Shown here: positions 1 through 6,038 of the stretch, one piece after another | Layout: each line of letters opens with the position of its first letter | How positions within the stretch are numbered: position 1 is the first letter of the stretch | DNA from: Pseudomonadota bacterium | GTDB taxonomy: Bacteria > Pseudomonadota > Gammaproteobacteria > Burkholderiales > Burkholderiaceae_C | DNA length: 9,286 bases | Direction of reading: 5' to 3' | Assembly: GCA_023435325.1 (NCBI GenBank) | Contig: JAEYRT010000286.1 | Coordinates: forward strand, 1 to 9,286 | Position numbers and translations under genes: made by a program | The notes under the pieces: model-generated | The model's database searches: none | Seen by the model: the letters and a program-made list of their open reading frames with translations, nothing else | What the model was told of the DNA's origin: nothing

Positions 1-225
1 ACCCAATAGGGACGTAGAACGAGTGACCGATGCGGAGGGCGTAGAGAAATACCGCTCCACCACAAACCAGTTGATAGCAAACATGAAAGCAAAAACCAGC
101 ACTGCGACTGCATAGTCTTTGGGCTTGCGATTTAAACGTTTGATAACACGGGCAACGGCAGCCTTAAATATCTCCTCCAGCCAACAAGGTTCTGCTGTAG
201 AACCCTTATTTATTTCTTGATTCAT
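1..225 (-). CDS. Unrecognised membrane-anchored protein, N-terminal fragment
   Basis: An open frame starts at the ATG read on the minus strand at 225 and runs off the left edge after 75 codons without a stop. The visible protein begins MNQEINKGSTAEPCWLEEIF. A basic stretch follows (KAAVARVIKRLNRKPKDY, about residues 20-37), then one hydrophobic segment at about residues 38-53 (AVAVLVFAFMFAINWFVV). After that comes a Ser/Thr-rich stretch (YFSTPSASVTRSTS). This is the pattern of a type II membrane anchor: short cytoplasmic tail, positive residues inside, one helix, and the rest probably periplasmic. I do not recognise the family, and the functional domain is outside the window. The Shine-Dalgarno is weak (GAAG close to the start). 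The start is supported by the candidate sigma-70 promoter at 256-284, which would give a leader of roughly 25 nt. Confidence 0.6.
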   Translation of the reverse strand, partial: MNQEINKGSTAEPCWLEEIFKAAVARVIKRLNRKPKDYAVAVLVFAFMFAINWFVVERYFSTPSASVTRSTSLLG

Positions 226-255
226 TCTTCGATGCTGCGAAATGTGTTGCGCTGC

Positions 256-284
256 ATCATTGGGGTGTAAATACAGCCTGTCAA
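256..284 (-). promoter_or_regulatory. Candidate sigma-70 promoter for the leftmost minus-strand gene
   Basis: Read on the minus strand there is a perfect -35 box TTGACA (279-284), a 17-bp spacer, and a -10 box AATGAT (256-261; 4 of 6 match TATAAT). It points at the ATG at 225, with an expected start of transcription near 249. The -35 box lies inside one arm of the 9-bp dyad at 275-283 / 323-331, so a repressor or activator could act here. This is a consensus match only. Confidence 0.5.
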
Positions 285-331
285 TACCAAGCTTGCTTGC
301 GAAGCAATGTGCATTCAAAGAATGACAGGCT
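275..331. repeat. Nested inverted repeats overlapping a -35 box
   Basis: The outer arms are AGCCTGTCA (275-283) and TGACAGGCT (323-331), a perfect 9-bp inverted repeat with a 39-bp spacer. Inside it, close to the centre, is a second dyad, TTGCTT (293-298) and AAGCAA (302-307), with a 3-bp loop. The left outer arm covers most of the -35 box of the minus-strand promoter at 256-284. It could be a two-site operator or, if transcribed, a branched RNA stem. The sequence does not tell which. Confidence 0.45.
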
Positions 332-377
332 CCCTAAAGAAAATACTTTGCGCCACTCCTTGCAATCAGCTAGGTTT

Positions 378-395
378 GCGCAGTAAGCACTGCGC
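378..395. other. Strong short hairpin in the region upstream of pdxY
   Basis: GCGCAGT (378-384) and ACTGCGC (389-395) form a perfect 7-bp, mostly GC stem with a 4-nt AAGC loop. It lies 122 nt before the pdxY start, with no T-run after it on either strand, so it is not an intrinsic terminator. Bases 392-397 (GCGCTC) could instead pair with 444-449 (GAGCGC), giving an alternative fold. It may be part of an RNA leader or a small RNA ending at the terminator at 453-474. That link is inference. Confidence 0.4.
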
Positions 396-452
396 TCTTG
401 AGGACTGGGTAATTTCTGTTGTTTCTATGTGAACGGGATTGGCGAGCGCGCT

Positions 453-474
453 ACCATCACTGATGGTCTTTTTT
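453..474 (+). terminator. Intrinsic terminator (plus strand) immediately upstream of pdxY
   Basis: ACCATCA (453-459) and TGATGGT (461-467) form a 7-bp dyad around a single C, giving a practical 6-bp stem with a 3-nt loop. It is followed by CTTTTTT (468-474), the classic hairpin plus U-run. The T-run is only on the plus strand side, so it stops rightward transcription. No gene precedes it on this strand within the window. It therefore either ends an unannotated small RNA or sits in the pdxY leader as an attenuator. Confidence 0.6.
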
Positions 475-516
475 CACTGCTTGCAACCCCGCGAGTAGTC
501 TTCCCCCCCTTGCGTC

Positions 517-1380
517 ATGAACATTCTCTCCATCCAATCCCACGTCTCTTATGGCCACGTTGGCAATTCGGCGGCTGTGTTTCCGCTGCAGTGGCTGGGG
601 CATGAGGTGTGGCCGGTCTACACCGTCAATTTCTCAAACCATACGGGCTACGGACAGTGGGGTGGATCGCCCATTCCTGCCAGTGAAGTGACGGCCATCA
701 TCCGCGCTATGGAGCAGCGCGGCGCACTGGCGCAGGTGGATGTGGTGCTGAGCGGTTATCAGGGTGGCACCGACATTGCCGACGCCATTCTGGATGCCGT
801 GGCGCGCGTCAAGGCAGCCAATCCCAAGGCCACCTACACCTGCGACCCGGTGATGGGCAATGCCAAATCGGGCTGCTTTGTGAACCCGGCCATCCCCGTG
901 CTGCTGCGCGAACGTGTGGTGCCCCGGGCCGATTTGGTGACACCGAATCAATTTGAATTGGGTTTTCTGGCAGGCATGGAAGTGAAGACACTGGAGCAAA
1001 CATTGCAGGCTGTGGATGCCGTGATGGCCATGGGCCCACGCGCAGTGCTGGTAACCAGTGTGCATCGCCCCGATGCCGCACCTGGCACCATCGAGATGCT
1101 GGCTGCCGATGCCACCGGTGCGTGGATGGTGGCAACGCCCTATTTGCCCTTCAAACCCAATGGCTCCGGCGATGTAACCGCCGCGTTGTTCACAGCCCAC
1201 TACAGCCAGCACTTTGGCAAAAGCTGCTGTGCCAAGCTGGCGCTGGAACGCACCACAGCTAGCATGTTCGAGTTGCTGGAACGCACCCTCCACAGCGGCA
1301 AGCGCGAGCTGCAGCTGGTTCAGGCACAGGATAGTTACGTCAACCCCAACATGCGCTTCCCGGCACGCCAAATTCGCTGA
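517..1380 (+). CDS. pdxY: Pyridoxal kinase PdxY
   Basis: The 287-residue product matches the length and layout of PdxY, the salvage kinase of the ribokinase/PfkB-like family. PdxY phosphorylates pyridoxal with ATP to give pyridoxal 5'-phosphate in the cytoplasm. The family N-terminus is clear (SIQSHVSYGHVGNSAA, residues 5-20), as is FSNHTGYGQW near residue 40. The conserved CDPVMGN lies at 109-115. The anion-hole and catalytic-base motif GSGD lies at 216-219, with D219 the expected base. The ATG at 517 is chosen because the product begins just where E. coli PdxY does. There is no good Shine-Dalgarno: the bases before the ATG are pyrimidine-rich. A plus-strand terminator ends 42 nt upstream, which raises the possibility of attenuation. 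The acetyltransferase gene follows after 67 nt on the same strand and may be cotranscribed. The related PdxK is less likely, since the N-terminal and CDPVMG wording fits PdxY. Confidence 0.93.
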   Translation: MNILSIQSHVSYGHVGNSAAVFPLQWLGHEVWPVYTVNFSNHTGYGQWGGSPIPASEVTAIIRAMEQRGALAQVDVVLSGYQGGTDIADAILDAVARVKAANPKATYTCDPVMGNAKSGCFVNPAIPVLLRERVVPRADLVTPNQFELGFLAGMEVKTLEQTLQAVDAVMAMGPRAVLVTSVHRPDAAPGTIEMLAADATGAWMVATPYLPFKPNGSGDVTAALFTAHYSQHFGKSCCAKLALERTTASMFELLERTLHSGKRELQLVQAQDSYVNPNMRFPARQIR

Positions 1381-1437
1381 GCCGTGACAACTTGCGCTGC
1401 GCGGCAGAGTCTGCCCACAATGGATGCCATCGCAACC

Positions 1438-1442
1438 GGAGG
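1438..1442 (+). promoter_or_regulatory. Shine-Dalgarno that decides the acetyltransferase start
   Basis: GGAGG lies 5 nt before the ATG at 1448. An in-frame ATG at 1424 lies upstream of this site and has no such signal, so 1448 is the better start. Confidence 0.7.
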
Positions 1443-1447
1443 CCACC

Positions 1448-1990
1448 ATGGAACTGACCCTGCTGCGCGAGCAAGATGCCAACGCCTTGTGGGCGTTTGA
1501 AAACCTCCACCGCTCCTACTTTGAAAGCTGGATCAACGCGCGCAAGGCCAGCTTCTACACGCCTCTTGGGTTTGATCAGGCCCTGCAGACGGCGTTGTTG
1601 CAGCAGGCGGCAGATCAGGCCTGTCACTATCTCATTTGGCAAGGCGAGGAACTGGCCGGCCGCATCAATCTAACGGGCATTCAACGCCAGCACTTTCACA
1701 GCGCCTCTTTGGGCTATCGCATTGCGCCGAATTACAGTGGTCTTGGACTGGCCACCGAGGCCGTGCGGCAGATCATGGAAAAGGCTTTTCAGCTCCACCA
1801 TCTGCAGCGCCTTCAAGCCACTGCCCGTCCTGAGAATCCAGCATCCATCCGCGTATTGCTGAAAAATGGTTTTCACCAGTTCGGCCACTCCAAATGCAGC
1901 ATCGAGCTGCACCGACAATGGTTTGATCTGCTGTATTTTGAAGCCCACTCACCGACCTTGGTGACGCCGTCATCCAGGCAAAACCCGTAA
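1448..1990 (+). CDS. GNAT-family N-acetyltransferase (RimJ/RimL-like)
   Basis: The 180-residue product belongs to the Gcn5-related N-acetyltransferase fold, which moves an acetyl group from acetyl-CoA to an amine, often a protein N-terminus in the RimJ/RimL branch. Acetyl-CoA binding motif A is visible as GYRIAPNYSGLGLATEAV, with the pyrophosphate loop at about residues 95-102 (N-Y-S-G-L-G-L-A). The motif B region NPASIRVLLKNGF starts at residue 130, as usual for RimJ/RimL. WINAR near residue 28 is also typical of the N-terminal helices of this branch. The substrate cannot be read from sequence. The start is set by GGAGG five bases upstream; the in-frame ATG at 1424 would add eight residues. 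The gene follows pdxY by 67 nt with no terminator in between, so readthrough is likely. It converges on the chemoreceptor gene, with 71 nt between the stops. Confidence 0.85.
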   Translation: MELTLLREQDANALWAFENLHRSYFESWINARKASFYTPLGFDQALQTALLQQAADQACHYLIWQGEELAGRINLTGIQRQHFHSASLGYRIAPNYSGLGLATEAVRQIMEKAFQLHHLQRLQATARPENPASIRVLLKNGFHQFGHSKCSIELHRQWFDLLYFEAHSPTLVTPSSRQNP

Positions 1991-2013
1991 GCAAGGCAGC
2001 GCCACATCCCGCA

Positions 2014-2048
2014 ACATGACCAAGCCTGAAGTCAGGCGAGGGCCATGT
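2014..2048. terminator. Imperfect stem-loop between convergent genes, possible terminator
   Basis: GCCTG (2024-2028) and CAGGC (2033-2037) form an inner stem. An outer stem pairs ACATGACC (2014-2021) with GGCCATGT (2041-2048) with one mismatch. It lies between the stop of the acetyltransferase (1990) and the stop of the chemoreceptor (2062), the expected place for a shared terminator. There is no T-run on either side, so true intrinsic termination is uncertain. Confidence 0.3.
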
Positions 2049-2061
2049 CACGATCACATGC

Positions 2062-3738
2062 TCAGAAGGTTTCCCAATCGTCTTCCGCCGTGGTGGCCAC
2101 TTGTTTGTCGTCTGTCTTGACTGGCGCAGATGGAAGCTTGCGCGGTGACGGTGCAGCAGCAGGCGCAGGGCGTGCAGGCGCCAGGGCTGGTGCCTGAGGA
2201 AGCACTGTTGCAGCTGCGCCAGGAGACACTGCGGATGCAGGCACATTCTGGGTCGCCGGACGCACACTGGCTGCATGGTCAGGCCGGTTTTTTTTGCCAT
2301 CACTGCCGGGTAGCCGGAAGATGGCCACGGCCTGGGCCAGCTCTTCAGCCTGCTGACTCAAGGACATGGTTGCACCCGCCATTTCCTCCACCATGGCAGC
2401 ATTTTTCTGGGTTGTCTGGTCCATGTGCGTTATGGCCTCGGCCACCTGCGCGACACCGTTGCTTTGCTCGCCGCTGGCGTGGCTGATGTCCGTGATGAGC
2501 TGTGTGACCTTGCGAATTTCCAGAATCGCCTGCTCCATGGTTTCCCCGGCGTGGGCCGCCTGCAAATTGCCCTCTTCAATCTCGGCCACACTGTGGCTGA
2601 TGAGCTGCTTGATCTCCTTGGCGGCTTCCGCACTGCGCCCTGCCAGTGCGCGCACCTCTCCGGCCACGACAGCAAAGCCACGCCCATGTTCTCCTGCACG
2701 AGCGGCTTCCACAGCTGCGTTCAGCGCCAGGATATTGGTCTGAAAAGCGATGCCATCAATCACTCCAATGATGTCGGCAATCTTTTTGCTGCTGGAGTCA
2801 ATGCCTTGCATGGTCTGCACGACACGGCGTACGGCCTCTCCGCCCTCTGTCACCACGCGCTGCGCCTCGCGGGTGCGCTGATCTGCAGATTGCGCATGAT
2901 CGGCATTGTGCGCCACGGTAGAGCCCAGCTCTTCCATGGCTGCAGCGGTCTGCTCCAGTGCGCTGGCTTCACTCTCGGTGCGGGTGGCCAGGTCCTGATT
3001 GCCCTGGGCAATCTGTTCACTCGCGACTGCCACGCTGTGCGCTTGTTCCTGCACCGTGCGCACCACTTTGGTCAAGCCTGCGCTGGTGTTGTTCATCGCG
3101 TCCAGCAGGTGACCGATTTCATCCTTGCGATCGCTGTGAATGTGGACGGTCAGGTCTCCGTCGGCAATGGCATCGGCCATGCGGCTGGCCTGATCCAGAG
3201 GGCGTACGATCATGCGACGCACCAACCAGAACCAGACCCCGGCAAGCATCAGAACAGCTGCCAGACCCATGGCAGCAAACTTCAGAATCAGGGCCTGCGT
3301 TTCCGCCACGAATTCATCGACGTATGCGCTGGAAGCAAAAACCCAGTTCCAGGGCGCATAGTGATCAAACACTGCAATCTTGTCGCGCGCCGCTTCTTCT
3401 CCAGGATTGGTCCATGGATAACGCACGCTGCCCTGCTTGCGTTCCAGCATGTCCCGAATGAAATAGTTGCCGTTGCTGTCCTGGGATCCGATGATGTTGT
3501 TGCCTTCCTGCAGCGGATGCACGATGAGTTGCCCCCGCTGGCGGTCTTCTTCCGCCGACAGCACAAAGTAGTAGCCGGTCTGACCTACCTGCAAGGCCCG
3601 GATCGATGCCTTGAGGTTCTCCAGCAACTGTGAGAAATCCTGGCCCACGAAAGCAATGCCCACGGTTTTTCCGCTGGCGTCTTTCAGCGGACGGTAATGC
3701 GTCATGAACTGGCGGCCGAACAAGCTTGCCAGCCCCAT
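2062..3738 (-). CDS. 3' reading-frame part of the frameshifted chemoreceptor
   Basis: This 558-residue frame has an ATG at 3738 by chance of the alignment: M-G-L-A-S-L-F-G-R-Q lies in the middle of the Cache domain, not at a natural N-terminus. It holds the rest of the Cache region (residues 1-145), membrane helix 152-174, HAMP 175-228, the signalling hairpin tip around 320-365, and the C-terminal DWETF (554-558). There is no Shine-Dalgarno suited to an independent start at 3738. Automatic annotation may report it as a stand-alone methyl-accepting protein, which would be misleading. Confidence 0.65.
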   Translation of the reverse strand: MGLASLFGRQFMTHYRPLKDASGKTVGIAFVGQDFSQLLENLKASIRALQVGQTGYYFVLSAEEDRQRGQLIVHPLQEGNNIIGSQDSNGNYFIRDMLERKQGSVRYPWTNPGEEAARDKIAVFDHYAPWNWVFASSAYVDEFVAETQALILKFAAMGLAAVLMLAGVWFWLVRRMIVRPLDQASRMADAIADGDLTVHIHSDRKDEIGHLLDAMNNTSAGLTKVVRTVQEQAHSVAVASEQIAQGNQDLATRTESEASALEQTAAAMEELGSTVAHNADHAQSADQRTREAQRVVTEGGEAVRRVVQTMQGIDSSSKKIADIIGVIDGIAFQTNILALNAAVEAARAGEHGRGFAVVAGEVRALAGRSAEAAKEIKQLISHSVAEIEEGNLQAAHAGETMEQAILEIRKVTQLITDISHASGEQSNGVAQVAEAITHMDQTTQKNAAMVEEMAGATMSLSQQAEELAQAVAIFRLPGSDGKKNRPDHAASVRPATQNVPASAVSPGAAATVLPQAPALAPARPAPAAAPSPRKLPSAPVKTDDKQVATTAEDDWETF

Positions 3739-4256
3739 ATAGAGTCCCGACCGCCCTGTACTGCGGAAAAAGCAGGGTGTGCATGATCCAGTGTCGTGCC
3801 CGTGGCAAGCTCACCTTTTTCATTTATCAAGGTGGTGGCAATGCGCAGAAAGTCGCGATTGGCTTGCAATGCGAACACCGTGGCTACGGCACCTGTGTTC
3901 TGTGTAAAAGCCTGGAGATGGGGGCTATTGCCATTGAGCAACCGCCCATCAAGATACAGCAACGGTTTGCCATCGCCCGAGTCCAAATGGATGTTGCCCT
4001 CAAGGCTATGCGCCAAGCTATCGGCCAAAACTTGCGTGCGCTGACGCAGGTCCTTGTCATTGGACTCAATGAACCGATGCAGCATCTGAATGCCCTGCTG
4101 CATTTCATTGAGGAGCTTTTCCTCCAAGGATTTGCTCACCCCCCAGGCGATGCCCAGTACCAGCACACCCAGAATGGAGGTGACCCAGATAAAGTTGGTA
4201 ATAGCAAGCTTGGTGCTTAAGCCTTGGTTGCGCCAATAGCGTTGGCCTATGTGCAT
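3702..4256 (-). CDS. 5' reading-frame part of the frameshifted chemoreceptor
   Basis: This 184-residue frame carries the cytoplasmic start, the first membrane helix (about residues 20-40) and the N-terminal half of the periplasmic Cache region, up to HPAFSAVQGGR at residue 170. The last 14 residues (DSIWGWQACSAASS) are out of frame and do not belong to the family. If translated as it stands, it would be a membrane-anchored sensor stub with no second helix and no signalling domain. Confidence 0.6.
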   Translation of the reverse strand: MHIGQRYWRNQGLSTKLAITNFIWVTSILGVLVLGIAWGVSKSLEEKLLNEMQQGIQMLHRFIESNDKDLRQRTQVLADSLAHSLEGNIHLDSGDGKPLLYLDGRLLNGNSPHLQAFTQNTGAVATVFALQANRDFLRIATTLINEKGELATGTTLDHAHPAFSAVQGGRDSIWGWQACSAASS

Positions 4257-4304
4257 TCGCTCTCTTCCCCTTTTGTATTTCTACGCATTGATCAGACAAG
4301 ATGC

Positions 4305-4334
4305 GCCATACATGCATGGCCTGTCATGTATGGC
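4305..4334. repeat. Perfect 10-bp inverted repeat upstream of the chemoreceptor gene
   Basis: GCCATACATG (4305-4314) and CATGTATGGC (4325-4334) are exact reverse complements separated by 10 bp. The centre-to-centre distance of the arms is 20 bp, about two helical turns, which suits a dimeric regulator on one DNA face. It lies 49 bp upstream of the chemoreceptor ATG at 4256 in the promoter-bearing gap. I found no clear sigma-70 or sigma-28 promoter next to it. It is the best candidate operator in the window. Confidence 0.5.
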
Positions 4335-4513
4335 TTGCTATCTCAAAGCAGATATCCATCAAGCGTAGCGAGAGCGATCAGGCAAATTGACACGCATCAA
4401 CTTGAAACTATTTGTTTCCATACCCGAACTGCCAACCAAATACTTCCCGGCAAGCTTCCAAAAGGTCGGCCATGCAATGGCTGCATGCCGTTTCTATCGC
4501 GGTACAGGACGCT

Positions 4514-4528
4514 GAGCCCGTAGGGCTC
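4514..4528. other. Palindromic hairpin just downstream of the GGDEF-like gene
   Basis: GAGCCC (4514-4519) and GGGCTC (4523-4528) form a 6-bp GC-rich stem with a 3-nt loop, 15 nt past the stop of the GGDEF-like gene at 4544. There is no T-run after it in either direction, so it may protect the 3' end of the mRNA or terminate weakly rather than be a standard intrinsic terminator. Confidence 0.35.
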
Positions 4529-4543
4529 GGGCCATCGCCAAAA

Positions 4544-5671
4544 TTATGGGTACGAAAAAATAGCGATGGCACTGTTCGTCTGGCCATCAATCACCGTTCG
4601 ATTGTTTCCATCATCCTCGGCCTGACACAGGAGCACATCCGCTCGGTGCAAAGCGCGACTGAGCGAATCATCGTCACGCACCTGGGCTACGCTGAAGCTG
4701 GCAGTGAGTGGCCTGTCATTGGACCAATTCTGCTGCCGCATGCCGGCATTGAACCGCTCGACCAACGCCTGCGCGTCAGCGACGTCCATGTTGCGCAGGG
4801 CCAAAGCGAACTCCTGCTCCCCCACACGTGCAACCAGATCGCCTTCACGAGTGCAGGCTTGCAATAAGCGCGCAAAGCCGCGTAGCACGGAACGACTGGT
4901 GGCTGCGCCATACTGCTGTTCAAAGTGTGCAAAGCGATCCAGCTCGCAAAACACGATGACCGTGATTGCTTGATCACTGAGCCGTGTTCCACAGGACTTT
5001 TCGAAACCATTGCGATTGAGCAAGCCTGTAAGTGCATCACTGTCACGTTCTGCAGCGCAGCCAAAAGAGTTGTCTTGGAAAGCGCATGCCAGCATCACCC
5101 CTGACAAAGCAGCTGCCAGCAAGGACAACAAAGCGCTGGAAGTGTTGAATACGTCCCAGTAGCTGCCCTGCAAACTCGGGCTTGCAATGAAACTTGCAAC
5201 AAAGATGCTGTAGACCCACAGCAAGGCGCCTTCGACTTGATGACGCTTTGCACAGTGGCGCACGATGATAAATACATGCCCTAGGACAAGCGCAAAAATC
5301 CAGGGGATCAGCAACTGGTAGAGATGAACATTCAACTCGATTTGCTTAAACATGCCAAAACCGAGCATCAAACACAGGGCGCTACCCACGATCACATTCA
5401 AATTTACCGAGCGTCCCCAGCGCATTGCCACAGACTGCGCCACTCCACATATCCCTGCCCAATAAAGAAATACCACGCCAAATTGCACATACCAAGGCAT
5501 GGCTGGCGTTTGCAGGTGTTCGGCACAGGCCAGGATGAGCAGGCCCACGCACAGCCACAACAGATAAAAATGCTTAGGACGGTAAATCCATCCGAGCAAG
5601 ACTACAGCTGCCGCAAGAAGCAGCAACAACGATGCCTGGGATAGCGTATACAGTGTTTCCAACCAGCTCAT
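4544..5671 (-). CDS. Seven-helix membrane protein with degenerate GGDEF domain
   Basis: The 375-residue product has about seven hydrophobic segments (near 10-30, 35-55, 61-83, 89-108, 118-138, 148-165 and 176-197) followed by a cytoplasmic GGDEF-type domain from about 207 to 362. The domain entry DALTGLLNRNGF (212-223) is well preserved. The catalytic signature, however, reads GEQEF (284-288) instead of GGDEF. The first metal-binding Asp region reads CELDRF (242-247), and the usual late SIGVA reads SFSVA. The inhibitory-site motif RxxD is intact as REGD (275-278), five residues before the signature as in active family members. Family knowledge says such changes normally abolish cyclic di-GMP synthesis, while an intact I-site can still bind it. 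I infer a cyclic di-GMP receptor or a decayed cyclase. The ATG at 5671 follows an in-frame stop and has no clear Shine-Dalgarno. The chemoreceptor gene lies 287 nt downstream on the same strand. Confidence 0.85.
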   Translation of the reverse strand: MSWLETLYTLSQASLLLLLAAAVVLLGWIYRPKHFYLLWLCVGLLILACAEHLQTPAMPWYVQFGVVFLYWAGICGVAQSVAMRWGRSVNLNVIVGSALCLMLGFGMFKQIELNVHLYQLLIPWIFALVLGHVFIIVRHCAKRHQVEGALLWVYSIFVASFIASPSLQGSYWDVFNTSSALLSLLAAALSGVMLACAFQDNSFGCAAERDSDALTGLLNRNGFEKSCGTRLSDQAITVIVFCELDRFAHFEQQYGAATSRSVLRGFARLLQACTREGDLVARVGEQEFALALRNMDVADAQALVERFNAGMRQQNWSNDRPLTASFSVAQVRDDDSLSRALHRADVLLCQAEDDGNNRTVIDGQTNSAIAIFSYP

Positions 5672-5858
5672 AAATGCAATGCGCGCCTACAAATGTCACA
5701 TCCAGCTTGTCAGTTCAAGACTTTGTTACAACAGGCTAAACGAGCTTCATCTAATAAAAAGCAAGACAAATTCGCATGTTTGAGCTTTTGTGAAAATTAC
5801 ATTTATTTTTCGAAAATCCCAAAACAAAAGCAAAAATCATTCATAAGTTTCATGTTTT

Positions 5859-5888
5859 TTGACTTTTTTATGCGCCTGACAAGATAAG
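5859..5888 (+). promoter_or_regulatory. Candidate distal promoter for the aldehyde dehydrogenase
   Basis: TTGACT (5859-5864; 5 of 6 match the -35 consensus), an 18-bp spacer and GATAAG (5883-5888; 4 of 6 match the -10). A start near 5895 would put the dyad at 5897-5917 over the transcription start, the usual place for a repressor. The leader would be about 145 nt. This is a consensus match only. Confidence 0.3.
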
Positions 5889-5896
5889 AATCATGT

Positions 5897-5917
5897 CTGG
5901 TATTGGTACAAGACCAG
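5897..5917. promoter_or_regulatory. Imperfect 21-bp dyad, possible operator for the aldehyde dehydrogenase
   Basis: The arms CTGGTATTG (5897-5905) and CAAGACCAG (5909-5917) match as reverse complements at 8 of 9 positions around a 3-bp centre. It lies just after the distal candidate promoter and 7 bp before the -35 box of the proximal one, so it could serve a repressor of the first or an activator of the second. The TGGT and ACCA half-sites recall GntR-type operators, but the spacing is not the standard one and no regulator gene lies next to it in the window. Confidence 0.35.
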
Positions 5918-5923
5918 GGGATA

Positions 5924-5952
5924 TTGAGAGCATTCTGTCTAGCCCCTGAAAT
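5924..5952 (+). promoter_or_regulatory. Candidate proximal promoter for the aldehyde dehydrogenase
   Basis: TTGAGA (5924-5929; 5 of 6), a 17-bp spacer and TGAAAT (5947-5952; 4 of 6). Expected transcription start is near 5959, with a leader of about 80 nt before the ATG at 6039. If this is the real promoter, the in-frame ATG at 5955 cannot be the translation start. Confidence 0.35.
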
Positions 5953-6038
5953 GCTTGATGCACGATGCATCTGCGTCCTCGCTGCCAGCCCTGCGGGTTG
6001 TGTTCACCTTGTGTCCTTTTCGCTTAAGGTTGTGTTTT

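Larger units (their letters stand above)
2062..4256 (-). pseudogene. Methyl-accepting chemotaxis protein, split by a -1 frameshift
   Basis: Two overlapping minus-strand frames (4256-3702 and 3738-2062) are halves of one transmembrane chemoreceptor. Adding one G to the GGG run at 3746-3748 restores GGR-GLYMGLASLFGRQ, and the product becomes 731 residues. Domains in that restored numbering: first membrane helix about 20-40, a periplasmic double-Cache ligand domain about 45-315, and a second helix about 325-347. HAMP follows at 348-401, then the cytoplasmic coiled-coil with the conserved signalling tip (IDGIAFQTNILALNAAVEAA, about 501-520). A Pro/Ala-rich linker leads to a C-terminal DWETF (727-731), the CheR/CheB-docking pentapeptide type. 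An intact version would sense a small ligand and control CheA through CheW. The start at 4256 has GGGGAAGAG before it. The rest of the coding sequence looks undamaged, so this is either a recent mutation, a phase-variable site or a sequencing error. The ligand is unknown. Confidence 0.85.
5672..6038. other. AT-rich divergent intergenic region
   Basis: This 367-bp gap separates the minus-strand GGDEF-like gene from the plus-strand aldehyde dehydrogenase. Positions of about 5740-5890 are much richer in A and T than the flanking genes, with many A- and T-runs, which is usual for promoter DNA or a bent-DNA/nucleoid-protein site. It holds two candidate plus-strand promoters and a dyad at 5897-5917. 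I found no convincing promoter for the leftward gene. Short open frames here lack a ribosome site and coding character. Confidence 0.5.

Noticed and set aside
634..1482. Long open frame (282 codons) on the minus strand opposite pdxY
   Set aside because: It is antisense to the well-supported pdxY, is rich in His, Cys and Gly in the way of shadow frames, and has no recognisable domain.
2425..3633. Long open frame (402 codons) on the plus strand within the chemoreceptor
   Set aside because: It is a mirror frame of the chemoreceptor coding strand, with no homology or ribosome site; the opposite strand carries clear MCP domains.
4257..4543. Flagellar sigma-28 promoter for the chemoreceptor
   Set aside because: I looked for a TAAA-N15-GCCGATAA type element on the minus strand and found nothing acceptable.
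4412..4867. Plus-strand 151-codon frame overlapping the end of the GGDEF-like gene
   Set aside because: It is mostly antisense to the GGDEF domain, with no ribosome site or recognisable domain.
5693..5887. 64-codon open frame in the AT-rich intergenic region
   Set aside because: There is no Shine-Dalgarno, it is Lys/Phe-rich because of A- and T-runs, and it covers promoter-like sequence.
5955..6038. N-terminal extension of the aldehyde dehydrogenase from the ATG at 5955
   Set aside because: The extra 28 residues do not resemble the family, have no ribosome site, and overlap a candidate promoter start. The ATG at 6039 has AAGG upstream.
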